From positions 1-19,214 of the forward strand of contig JAHWHQ010000023.1 in NCBI GenBank assembly GCA_019323195.1: DNA of 19,214 bases, given 5' to 3'. A program made the position numbers and the translations under genes. Below are positions 1 through 5,619 of the stretch, one piece after another. How positions within the stretch are numbered: position 1 is the stretch's first letter; every line of letters begins with the position of its first letter. The notes under the pieces are model-generated. The model had not been told where the DNA came from. It searched no databases and was given only the letters and a program-made list of their open reading frames with translations. The DNA comes from Candidatus Woesearchaeota archaeon (GTDB taxonomy: Archaea; Nanobdellota; Nanobdellia; Woesearchaeales; JACPBV01).

Positions 1-54
1 ATATTGAAGAATCCGTTTATGAGTTTGTTGAGTTTCATAGCAGAAAATCAACAG

Positions 55-86
55 CAGGAGGAATTAATAATTCCTCCTGTTTTATT
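55..86 (+). terminator. Perfect 11-bp hairpin followed by a T-rich tract
   Basis: CAGGAGGAATT (55-65) is repeated exactly in reverse complement at 69-79 with a 3-base loop, and on the plus strand TTTTATTC follows. This looks like an intrinsic terminator for a plus-strand gene entering from the left. It also lies about 20 bases past the stop of the minus-strand gene at 100-1113, so it may serve both. Bases 1-54 cannot be assigned: two plus-strand frames stay open through the hairpin (stops at 88-90 and 96-98) and the third stops at 5-7. Confidence 0.6.
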
Positions 87-99
87 CTAGAAATATAAG

Positions 100-1113
100 T
101 TAATGGCTACATGCGGGAAGTCTGAATTTATATTCCATGTTCCCCATTTCCAATTTCTCACCTTCCCTGATATGCTCTAAAGGGGATTTTTTATGTATCT
201 CTTTAAAGATGTCCTTTCCTGCTTTTTTGTTTATCAAGTCAAAGGAGGCTTTTTCTATTGCTATTATATTTTTTCCTAATAATAGACCAATATCTTCAAC
301 AACGATCTCACCAGGGTCCTTACAGCAATCACATAACCTTGTGATGTCTTTTAAGACGTTTATGAAATAGGATTTTTTTGAAGAGCTTAAGACAGCAGAA
401 GCGCTTTCTGCTATCAGGCGGTCGAATGATGCTGCCTTTGGCTTTAAGGCTTTTGAGGGGCAGGCATCAATGCACAAGCCACATCCCCAGCAGCCGGAGT
501 GATTGAATTGCGCTTTGTTATCCTTTAATGATACAGCCCCTACAGGGCAGGCCTTAATGCATGTGCCGCAGCCTGTGCAGTCTCCTGTAAGGACAGGGTC
601 TGATAGGTCATGTATGTCCTGTTTTGTCTTTATTGCAACGCCGCCCATGCCGAGGTTTTTTATCGCGCCTCCAAGGGAAGAGCACATATGGCCTTTTACA
701 TGGCTAAGGACAAGTAAGGCGTCTGCTTCTGCCAATGGCCTGCAGACCTTTGCGTCTAAGTGTTTTGTTTTAGTTGATATGAAATCGTTGGAGATGACAA
801 TAGGGCAGCCTATGCTCTGCTCTGTAAAGCCATGCTCTGCTGCTGTCTGTAAGTATTTCTCAACAGTATCCCTGCCGCCGGGATAGATCACAGGGCTGTC
901 AAAGAGGAAAGGTTTACAGCCGAGTTCTTTTAAGATGCATACAATAGCCCTGACAAAATCCGGCTTCAGGTAATGGCTGTTGCCTTTCTCGCCCATGTGG
1001 AGCTTTACAGCTACCTTGTCATCCTTTGAGAAGACAGCTGCTAATCCTTTCTTTAAGACATCATGGAACCTTTCTTTTATGCTGCTGTTGTCGATGAAGG
1101 TTATGGGGTGCAT
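100..1113 (-). CDS. DUF362 domain protein with two [4Fe-4S] ferredoxin motifs
   Basis: A 337-residue iron-sulfur protein. Residues 1-170 match the DUF362 pattern (VKLHMGE near 37-42, SHVKGH near 137-142, then GGAIKNLGMG). Two classic CxxCxxCxxxCP clusters follow, at C179/C182/C185/C189 and C208/C211/C214/C218. After them, CDCC at 261-264 and DIGLLLGKNIIAIEKASFD from about 274 match the C-terminal DUF362 signature. Family members are putative cytoplasmic electron-transfer or Fe-S handling proteins; no reaction is established. No signal peptide is visible. A TATA element at 1136-1145 lies about 27 bases before the ATG, so the mRNA is probably leaderless and this start is well supported. It appears to be transcribed alone, with the hairpin at 55-79 as its likely end. 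Confidence 0.9.
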   Translation of the reverse strand: MHPITFIDNSSIKERFHDVLKKGLAAVFSKDDKVAVKLHMGEKGNSHYLKPDFVRAIVCILKELGCKPFLFDSPVIYPGGRDTVEKYLQTAAEHGFTEQSIGCPIVISNDFISTKTKHLDAKVCRPLAEADALLVLSHVKGHMCSSLGGAIKNLGMGGVAIKTKQDIHDLSDPVLTGDCTGCGTCIKACPVGAVSLKDNKAQFNHSGCWGCGLCIDACPSKALKPKAASFDRLIAESASAVLSSSKKSYFINVLKDITRLCDCCKDPGEIVVEDIGLLLGKNIIAIEKASFDLINKKAGKDIFKEIHKKSPLEHIREGEKLEMGNMEYKFRLPACSH

Positions 1114-1135
1114 ATATATAGGTGAATGAACAGAA

Positions 1136-1145
1136 TTTATATAAG
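1136..1145 (-). promoter_or_regulatory. TATA box of the DUF362 gene
   Basis: CTTATATAAA on the minus strand is centred about 27 bases from the ATG at 1113, the spacing expected if transcription starts at the start codon. No GGTG-like ribosome site lies between them. Confidence 0.65.
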
Positions 1146-1180
1146 TTTGCTAAATGAGAAGATCCATGGGATTCTTAAAA

Positions 1181-1393
1181 TTACCCTTTCTTTTTTATCA
1201 ATCTAAATATTCTAATTTTTGGTGTTGTGATTATTTCTTTGACAATTTCCAATCCTTTCAGAAGCTCTAATGCATTATTGGTTGTTGACCAATTTGCTTT
1301 TATTTTACGTGCAATTTCATTTACAGAAAGTTCCCCTTTTTCAAGAATCTTAATAATTTCCTTTATTATCTGGTCTTTTGATCTTCGTTCCAT
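1181..1393 (-). CDS. Small winged helix-turn-helix transcription regulator
   Basis: A 70-residue basic protein. Helix 1 spans about residues 5-18. The helix-turn-helix is about 22-47 (LSVNEIARKIKANWSTTNNALELL, broken here as LSVNEIARKI then KANWSTTNNALELL). A beta-wing follows (IVKEIITTPKIRIFRLI is the wing region, about 50-65). The single domain fits the compact winged-helix regulators common in archaea and their viruses. No ligand domain is present. Immediately upstream is an array of TTCTATAC half-sites overlapping its own TATA-like region, which suggests autoregulation (inference). The start is the only ATG near the N-terminus of the domain. Its target beyond itself is unknown. Confidence 0.8.
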   Translation of the reverse strand: MERRSKDQIIKEIIKILEKGELSVNEIARKIKANWSTTNNALELLKGLEIVKEIITTPKIRIFRLIKKKG

Positions 1394-1403
1394 CTTAATG
1401 ATA

Positions 1404-1480
1404 TTCTATACATTAATATAGTTCGTAAATAGAGCAAAGTTTAAATAGTGGTTCTATACTTATGTATAGAACATCTATAC
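1404..1480. promoter_or_regulatory. Operator-like array of TTCTATAC half-sites
   Basis: GTTCTATAC (1451-1459) and GTATAGAAC (1464-1472) form a perfect 9-bp inverted repeat with a TTAT spacer. Further half-sites are TTCTATAC at 1404-1411 and ATCTATAC at 1473-1480. A smaller inverted repeat, CTATA (1406-1410) with TATAG (1417-1421), overlaps the TATA-like sequence in front of the winged-helix gene. A TTTAAATA box on the plus strand (1440-1447) abuts the main palindrome, so a rightward promoter may be controlled as well. Binding by the neighbouring regulator is inference. Confidence 0.6.
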
Positions 1481-1670
1481 TTGATTAAAAACAATAGGGG
1501 GTTAAAAGAAATAAAAAAGCAATAAACCTGAATCCAAAGCTTGGAGTTTGTTAGAGTGCATGTTTCTGCACCCACAAAAACATACGTCACAGTTATTTAA
1601 ATAAGTTCCAGCTTTAACAAGAGACGAAGGAATAAAATATGTCATACAGAGATGTATAAATATCTATAAA

Positions 1671-1799
1671 ATGAGAAATGTGATAAGCGAAAAAGATACA
1701 GTTGGATTTTTATTAAAGGACTTAAGGAATAGTCAAAATAAAACATTCTACACTGATAGAGGTGAAAAATTTTTGATACAAAAACGAGAAATTTTGTAA
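1671..1799 (+). CDS. Possible 42-residue protein or gene remnant
   Basis: An ATG at 1671 opens a 42-residue frame with mixed, protein-like composition (starts MRNVISEKDTVGFLLKDL). The same frame stays open upstream to 1605 without another ATG, which suggests the end of a decayed longer gene rather than an intact one. There is no clear ribosome site, and a TATA-like TATAAATA at 1655-1662 is too close to the ATG for a leaderless start. The last codons run into the left hairpin arm of palindromic element A. I do not recognise the sequence. Confidence 0.25.
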   Translation: MRNVISEKDTVGFLLKDLRNSQNKTFYTDRGEKFLIQKREIL

Positions 1800-1992
1800 A
1801 TATATGGAAATAGACAAAATTTCCCTAGTTTAAAAGTATTGTCCCAATACCTCGTGCGCTTCGGAAAAAATTTCCGAACCCCTCAAGCAAAGCTTGAGAA
1901 AAGCCCGAGGTATTTCATACTTTATAAACAATTAAAAAAAGCAAATGGAAGACACGATTAAAGAGTCACTAATTGCAACTCTGATAGAGGTG
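1753..1992 (+). repeat. 12-bp direct repeat bracketing element A
   Basis: CTGATAGAGGTG occurs exactly at 1753-1764 and again at 1981-1992, with weaker similarity continuing to the left of both copies. The copies bracket the palindromic element at 1788-1923. They could be a long target-site duplication, a recombination footprint or chance. The copies fall in different reading frames of the two small possible ORFs. Confidence 0.4.
1788..1923. repeat. Composite palindromic element A (multi-hairpin)
   Basis: Several inverted repeats are packed and nested in about 136 bases. GAAATTTTGT (1788-1797) pairs with ACAAAATTTC (1814-1823) across a 16-base loop. AAAGTAT (1833-1839) pairs with ATACTTT (1917-1923). 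AATACCTCG (1846-1854) pairs with CGAGGTATT (1906-1914). Enclosed in that stem are TTCGGAAA/TTTCCGAA (1860-1867 with 1871-1878) and CTCAAGC/GCTTGAG (1882-1888 with 1892-1898), each with an AAA loop. The result is a three-way junction on a two-part stalk. GTATT (1836-1840) can also pair with AATAC (1846-1850) as an alternative fold. It resembles element C at the right edge. It could be a structured RNA or a non-autonomous mobile element. Confidence 0.7.
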
Positions 1993-2046
1993 CTTTTTTT
2001 ATTATTGTTATTGTTCTTCTGCATAGATTGGAGTTTAGTGAGATAG
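1945..2046 (+). CDS. Possible 33-residue single-pass membrane peptide
   Basis: The ATG at 1945 opens a 33-residue frame: an acidic/basic N-terminus (MEDTIKESLIATLIEV), then a run of leucine and phenylalanine up to about residue 27 that would span a membrane, then a short charged tail. TTTATAAA at 1921-1928 lies about 20 bases upstream, slightly short for a leaderless promoter. The hydrophobic part is encoded by a T-rich tract, so chance or a terminator-like tract is a real alternative. Confidence 0.25.
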   Translation: MEDTIKESLIATLIEVLFLLLLLFFCIDWSLVR

Positions 2047-2080
2047 ATTAATTATTAATTTCGCTTTAATCCCTGTGTTG

Positions 2081-2099
2081 AAAAAAGTTATAGAAAAAA
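2081..2099 (-). terminator. T-rich terminator after rpsJ
   Basis: On the minus strand two T6 runs (complement of 2081-2086 and 2094-2099) lie about 20-40 bases past the uS10 stop, as expected for archaeal oligo-T termination. Confidence 0.5.
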
Positions 2100-2118
2100 C
2101 AATCATAATTTCTTATCT

Positions 2119-2427
2119 TCACTCAATCATCTCGATCTCTATGTTCAGACCTGAAGGGATAGGAACCCTTATCACCAGCCTTAATGCCCTCTCGTCAAGG
2201 CCAAGATCGATGACCCTTTTGTAGATCCTCATCTCATACCTGTCCCATGTAGAAGTACCGCCGCCGTCAACGCCTTTCCTGGTGGTCAACTTCAGCTTCT
2301 TGGTAGGCAATGGGATAGGGCCTCTCATGTCAACCCCTGTCTTCTCGACTATATCTCTAATGTAATCACATACCTCATTTATCTTTGCAATTTCCGTACT
2401 GGCTAGTTTGATTCTCGCTTTCTGCAT
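2119..2427 (-). CDS. rpsJ: 30S ribosomal protein uS10
   Basis: A 102-residue uS10, the usual archaeal length. It begins MQKARIKLAS and contains GPIPLPTKKLKLTTRKG (about 36-52), the conserved loop that reaches into the decoding-side head of the small subunit, and ends in the typical VIRVPIPSGLNIEIEMIE strand. It follows EF-1A on the same strand with a 100-base spacer; the EF-1A then S10 order is conserved in many archaea, so co-transcription is likely. An AGGATC sequence sits about 10 bases before the ATG. The spacer holds a 23-bp palindrome listed separately. Confidence 0.96.
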   Translation of the reverse strand: MQKARIKLASTEIAKINEVCDYIRDIVEKTGVDMRGPIPLPTKKLKLTTRKGVDGGGTSTWDRYEMRIYKRVIDLGLDERALRLVIRVPIPSGLNIEIEMIE

Positions 2428-2471
2428 TTTGATAAGATCCTTTGCTTAAATGTGAAAACAGGAGTTTGCTT

Positions 2472-2494
2472 CATGAAAAGCTCAGCTTGCCATG
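2472..2494. repeat. 23-bp interrupted palindrome between EF-1A and uS10 genes
   Basis: CATG (2472-2475) and AAGCT (2478-2482) mirror AGCTT (2484-2488) and CATG (2491-2494) around a single central base; only two positions on each side do not match. It could act as an RNA hairpin or a DNA binding site in the operon spacer, but nothing shows which. Confidence 0.45.
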
Positions 2495-2527
2495 ACCCCA
2501 ATCAAGAGAGTGTTTTGGCAAAGAGTT

Positions 2528-3808
2528 TTATTTCTTTACCAGCTCTATGCACATCCCGGCAGCTACAGTAGCCCCGGAGTCCCTAACTGCGAACCTGGAC
2601 ATCTCGGGAATATCCTTCTGCTTCTCTATTACCAATGGAGAAACAGGCTTTACCTTAATAATAGCTGCATCCCCGTTCTTTATGAAGTCAGGGTTTTCCT
2701 GTATTACCTCGCCTGTTGCAGGGTTCAGTTTTTTCTCTATAGCTGTTATCTGGCATGCCACCTGAGCTGTATGTATATGGAACACAGGCGTATAGCCAAC
2801 TGTAAGAACGGTTGGATGGTTCAAAACAACGATCTGGGCTGTAAATTCAGTTGCAACTGTAGGGGGGTTGTCTACGTGGCCTAATACGTCGCCTCTTGCT
2901 ATGTCTTTCTTTTCAATTCCCCTAACGTTAAATCCTATATTATCGCCAGGCTCTGCTTTCTGCATCTGCTCATGATGCATCTCTATGGTCTTAACCTCTC
3001 CTTTAACTCCTTTTCCTTCCCTGGCAGGGACCACTATAACCTTGTCCCCTATCTTCATAACGCCAGTCTCGACTCTTCCAACCGGAACAACGCCTATGCC
3101 TGTAATATTATAGACGTCCTGGATAGGAAGCCTTAAGGGCTTGTCTGTTGGCTTTTCAGGAGCATTTAGGGTGTCTAATGTTTTAAGCAATGTTTCCCCC
3201 TTGTACCAGGGCATCTTGTCGCTCTTGTTGACTACATTCTCGCCAACCAAAGCAGCCTCTGCTACGAATGGTATCTTTGAAGGATCGTAACCTACGGTCT
3301 TCAATAGGGTAGAAACCTCTTCCTTAACCTTGTTGAACTTGGCTTCGTCATAATTAGCAGCGTCCATCTTGTTCACTGCAATTATCAACTGGTTAACACC
3401 CAAGGTTCTTGACAGGAAGATATGCTCCTTTGTCTGTGCCTGGACACCCTCAGTTGCTGCAACACAAACAACACCGGCGTCTGCCTGTGCAGCCCCAGTA
3501 ATCATGTTCTTAATGAAATCCTTGTGGCCAGGGGCATCGATTATCGTGAAGTAATATTTTTCTGTATCGAACCTTTTATGAGCCAGGTCAATCGTAACTC
3601 CCCTTTCCTGCTCTTCCTTCAGGTTGTCCATGACAAAAGCAAACTCAAAGCCTGACTTCCCCAGTTCCTTAGCCTTCTCTTTCAGCTTTCTCATAGCCTG
3701 TTCATCTATGTTCTTAGAATCATATAGTAATCTGCCTACTGTAGTTGATTTTCCATGGTCAACGTGACCAATAAATACCAAGTTTATATGTGTTTTTTCT
3801 TTAGCCAT
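2528..3808 (-). CDS. tuf: Translation elongation factor EF-1A
   Basis: A 426-residue archaeal EF-1A, the GTPase that delivers aminoacyl-tRNA to the ribosome. The G1 loop is GHVDHGKS at 14-21, the effector region ERGVTIDLAHKRF at about 68-80, G3 DAPGH at 91-95 and G4 NKMD at 146-149. The G5 region reads FVAEAALVGEN, with E-A-A (184-186) where most homologues have S-A. Domains 2 and 3 follow (PIQDVYNITGIGVVPVGRVE; late HTAQVACQ and RFAVRDSGATVAAGM). GGTGGT at 3814-3819 is a strong ribosome site 5 bases before the ATG, with a TATA box at 3844-3851 predicting a leader of about 13 bases. First gene of an EF-1A/uS10 unit. Confidence 0.97.
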   Translation of the reverse strand: MAKEKTHINLVFIGHVDHGKSTTVGRLLYDSKNIDEQAMRKLKEKAKELGKSGFEFAFVMDNLKEEQERGVTIDLAHKRFDTEKYYFTIIDAPGHKDFIKNMITGAAQADAGVVCVAATEGVQAQTKEHIFLSRTLGVNQLIIAVNKMDAANYDEAKFNKVKEEVSTLLKTVGYDPSKIPFVAEAALVGENVVNKSDKMPWYKGETLLKTLDTLNAPEKPTDKPLRLPIQDVYNITGIGVVPVGRVETGVMKIGDKVIVVPAREGKGVKGEVKTIEMHHEQMQKAEPGDNIGFNVRGIEKKDIARGDVLGHVDNPPTVATEFTAQIVVLNHPTVLTVGYTPVFHIHTAQVACQITAIEKKLNPATGEVIQENPDFIKNGDAAIIKVKPVSPLVIEKQKDIPEMSRFAVRDSGATVAAGMCIELVKK

Positions 3809-3813
3809 AATAT

Positions 3814-3851
3814 ACCACCTTATTTTATTTATTATTGTTTAAGTTTATATC
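3814..3851 (-). promoter_or_regulatory. EF-1A promoter and Shine-Dalgarno site
   Basis: On the minus strand GATATAAA (3844-3851) lies about 26 bases before a predicted start near 3821, followed by GGTGGT (3814-3819), complementary to the archaeal 16S 3' end. Unlike many genes here, EF-1A is predicted to have a short leader rather than a leaderless mRNA. Confidence 0.6.
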
Positions 3852-3941
3852 ATAATTGGAATTTAGTTTTTGTTTATAAAGGTTTTGGAAATACAAAGAC
3901 ATTTTATGTTCCATTAAGGAGATTTCCATTTTTGTAATGAA

Positions 3942-4026
3942 AAACCAAAAGATATATAAAGTAGCATATCCAAGAGAAAGGATAATAAGGGATTTTAATC
4001 CTATTAAACAGTAGATTGCGAGGTGA
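3942..4026 (+). promoter_or_regulatory. Promoter and Shine-Dalgarno site of the lipoprotein gene
   Basis: AAACCAAAAGATATATAAAG (3942-3961) carries a BRE-like purine tract and TATATAAA (3953-3960). A very similar block precedes the next gene at about 4513-4532. AGGTGA at 4021-4026, four bases before the ATG at 4031, selects that ATG over an in-frame TTG at 4016. The predicted leader is about 48 bases. Confidence 0.6.
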
Positions 4027-4030
4027 AAAA

Positions 4031-4480
4031 ATGAGAGCAGCATACATCGTTGCACTTTTTATGATTGTCCTGATGGTAGGATGTGCAACTAAACAGACAG
4101 AGGCACCGGCAGCAGAAACGCCAGCAGCAGAGGCACCGGCAGCAGAAACGCCTGAAGCGCCAGCAGTAGCGGAAACGCCAACAGAGGCAGAGGCTCCAGC
4201 TGTTGTTGAAGGGGATATCGTGATTACAAGCGCGGGCTTTGATCAGGCTGAAATGACAGTAAAGGTAGGGACAACATTAGCAATAAAATCAGCTGAAGGG
4301 GTACACCAACTGACTGTAAGCGGGATAAAAACACCAATTACAAACCTGCGTATAGAAGAAGGAAGCGCACAAGAGGTAACATTTGACAAGGTAGGGAAAG
4401 CAAGGATATTCGATATATTTACAAAGAAAAGCGCTTATGTTACTGTAACGGAAGAAACTGTCAGTGAAGCTGAAGAATAA
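4031..4480 (+). CDS. Lipoprotein-like surface protein with cupredoxin-like domain
   Basis: 149 residues from the ATG chosen by the AGGTGA site. Residues 1-18 form a short signal peptide ending in VLMVGC, a lipobox with Cys18 as likely lipid-attachment site. Residues 22-60 are an Ala/Pro/Glu linker built from repeats. Residues 61-140 (GDIVITSAGFDQAEMTVKVG, then SAEGVHQLTV and TFDKVGKARIFDIF) follow the cupredoxin beta-sandwich pattern. One histidine, H92, is present, but the C-terminal Cys/His/Met copper ligands are absent, so it is probably not a blue-copper protein. It precedes a second cupredoxin-like gene with a matching promoter block. An extracellular anchored role is inferred; the substrate or partner is unknown. 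Confidence 0.75.
   Translation: MRAAYIVALFMIVLMVGCATKQTEAPAAETPAAEAPAAETPEAPAVAETPTEAEAPAVVEGDIVITSAGFDQAEMTVKVGTTLAIKSAEGVHQLTVSGIKTPITNLRIEEGSAQEVTFDKVGKARIFDIFTKKSAYVTVTEETVSEAEE
4098..4152 (+). repeat. Tandem 25-bp repeat in the Ala/Pro linker
   Basis: A 25-base unit (4098-4122) is repeated exactly at 4128-4152, a 30-base period, giving the EAPAAETPAA linker repeat. Slippage could vary linker length between strains. Confidence 0.8.
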
Positions 4481-4487
4481 AGCTAGA

Positions 4488-4509
4488 TTTTTCTTTTTTG
4501 TTTTTCTTT
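4488..4509 (+). terminator. T-rich terminator after the lipoprotein gene
   Basis: Runs of five, six, five and three T, separated by single C or G bases, begin 8 bases after the stop. No stem is needed for archaeal termination of this kind. Confidence 0.6.
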
Positions 4510-4524
4510 AAAAAACCAAAGATA

Positions 4525-4532
4525 TTTATATA
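4525..4532 (+). promoter_or_regulatory. TATA box of the membrane cupredoxin-like gene
   Basis: TTTATATA is centred about 24.5 bases before the ATG at 4553, so the mRNA is probably leaderless. The upstream AAAAACCAAAGAT matches the block before the lipoprotein gene. Confidence 0.65.
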
Positions 4533-4552
4533 GGTAAATATAGGGACAGGCT

Positions 4553-5203
4553 ATGAGGAAAAAAATAGGGCATAAACATCTTGTTCTGATACTGGCTCTT
4601 CTGGTTATTATGCTTATACTGATCTTTACTTTTTCAGTCTATGAAGGTTCTACGGAGAAAGGGCCCTCACTGGAAAAAAAACCGGACACTGAAAAGAAAG
4701 AGGAGTATTCTGTCCAAGAAATCATCGAGCCCCATGATGTAATCCCGGATGAAAGTGAGGAGATTCCCCTGATAGAGGAGAATGAAAAGGAGATTGAGAT
4801 TTTAAACGAGGTTACGGTTACAATAAGAAACCTAAGGTTCTATCCGAATGAAGTAACAATCTCACCAGGGACAACTATAAGATGGTTTAATAATGATACT
4901 ACGGCGCATAAGGTAGTAGCCTATGACAGGCTTTTCTATGGCCCAAGATTAAATCCAGGGGAGGAGTACACTTTTACATTTACCAAAGAAGGGTCACACA
5001 GCTATTTTGATGCAGTATTCCCTAAGATAGGCAGGGGCAAAATTGTTGTTAAAGGAGAACCGCTGCCTATAACCGGAGGCGTTATAGGAATTGACCTGGA
5101 CAAAGAGGAAACCAACGGCAAATTTGCCTTATTGACAATTTTATTTATAGTAATGATATTTGCATTAAGCCACGGGATTCATACACATTATAAGAAGATT
5201 TGA
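4553..5203 (+). CDS. Membrane-anchored cupredoxin-like protein, copper ligands missing
   Basis: 216 residues. TM helix at about 8-28, charged Glu/Lys/Pro linker at 31-84, cupredoxin-like domain at about 86-166, and a second TM helix at about 190-207 with a short His-rich tail. The domain has the hallmark NLRFYPNEVTISPGTTIRWFNND and AHKV (H119), which is the first type-1 copper ligand position. The later loop reads YFDAVFPKIGRG where a copper protein has YYCxxHxxM, so Cys, His and Met ligands are replaced. It may have a structural or binding role outside the cell. The leaderless TATA spacing supports the start. Convergent with the 75-residue gene on the other strand. Confidence 0.8.
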   Translation: MRKKIGHKHLVLILALLVIMLILIFTFSVYEGSTEKGPSLEKKPDTEKKEEYSVQEIIEPHDVIPDESEEIPLIEENEKEIEILNEVTVTIRNLRFYPNEVTISPGTTIRWFNNDTTAHKVVAYDRLFYGPRLNPGEEYTFTFTKEGSHSYFDAVFPKIGRGKIVVKGEPLPITGGVIGIDLDKEETNGKFALLTILFIVMIFALSHGIHTHYKKI

Positions 5204-5217
5204 AATGAATTTTGTGT

Positions 5218-5241
5218 AAAAAAGAAGAAAAAGAAAAAAAG
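5218..5241 (-). terminator. T-rich terminator after the 75-residue gene
   Basis: The plus strand here is almost all A with a few G, so the minus-strand transcript ends in long T runs within about 25 bases of the stop at 5244-5246. Confidence 0.5.
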
Positions 5242-5243
5242 AA

Positions 5244-5471
5244 TTATCTTCCTCTTGCCATCTTGGCACAGGAGATGTCGCCGTTCTTGTCTATGAAATA
5301 CAAGAAACCCTTCTCCTTCTTGATGCCGGTCTTTTCAACAACCTCAACCTTGGCTTTGCCTTTTTTCCTTCCTCTTGCCATCTTGGCGCAGGCTACATTC
5401 CCTTTCTTATCCACAAAATACAGAAAGCCCGGCTTTTTCTTCACTCCAACTTTTGCTACTTTTTTTGCCAT
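5244..5471 (-). CDS. Basic 75-residue protein with a duplicated FLYF..CAKMARGR motif
   Basis: The protein is two copies of one unit. Residues 9-35 and 49-75 align without gaps and 19 of 27 positions are identical: GFLYF(V/I)DK(K/N)G, then two residues, then CAKMARGR. The period is 40 residues and the DNA keeps a visible direct repeat, so the duplication looks recent or conserved. It is Lys/Arg rich, with no signal peptide or TM helix, and each unit has one Cys. I do not know a function; the charge suggests nucleic-acid or ribosome contact (inference). AGGAGGT at 5481-5487 is a strong ribosome site. The likely promoter at 5569-5576 implies a leader of about 75 bases containing a hairpin. Confidence 0.85.
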   Translation of the reverse strand: MAKKVAKVGVKKKPGFLYFVDKKGNVACAKMARGRKKGKAKVEVVEKTGIKKEKGFLYFIDKNGDISCAKMARGR

Positions 5472-5480
5472 TTTTTATTT

Positions 5481-5576
5481 ACCTCCTTTATCTATAATAT
5501 TTTCTAAGACCTGGAAATCCCCCGTCTTAAAATATAGCTAATTATAGACGAGAAAGAAAGACAACTTATATTTAAA
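5481..5576 (-). promoter_or_regulatory. Long leader with hairpin upstream of the 75-residue gene
   Basis: TTTAAATA (5569-5576, minus strand) predicts a start near 5546. The leader then contains TAAGAC (5505-5510) paired with GTCTTA (5524-5529), with an internal GG/CC, before the AGGAGGT site (5481-5487). Most promoters in this window give no leader, so this is an exception that may carry regulation. A nearer TATA-like ATATTATAG around 5495-5503 is too close to the ribosome site to be used with it. Confidence 0.45.
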
Positions 5577-5619
5577 TGTTTTGGAAATACCGGCGATAAT
5601 GAAGGAATCAATTTCTATG

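Noticed and set aside
1..90. Partial plus-strand gene entering from the left
   Set aside because: Two frames are open to the hairpin and the third stops at 5-7; none can be preferred, so no CDS is listed.
503..886. Long plus-strand ORF antisense to the DUF362 gene
   Set aside because: It is a mirror frame of a gene with clear motifs and has no promoter or ribosome site.
1500..1600. C/D-box or tRNA-like RNA upstream of element A
   Set aside because: Small hairpins such as GTGCA/TGCAC (1556-1560 with 1567-1571) exist, but no C/D boxes, T-loop or cloverleaf could be found.
1788..1923. CRISPR repeat or integron attC site
   Set aside because: There is no regularly spaced repeat array, no cas or integrase gene, and the stem layout does not match the R/L core sites of attC.
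4016..4030. TTG start adding five residues to the lipoprotein
   Set aside because: The AGGTGA site is placed for the ATG at 4031, and the shorter form gives a better signal peptide.
3825..4055. 76-codon minus-strand ORF upstream of EF-1A
   Set aside because: It covers the promoter region of two genes, is strongly biased to Asn/Leu/Phe from AT-rich DNA, and matches nothing.
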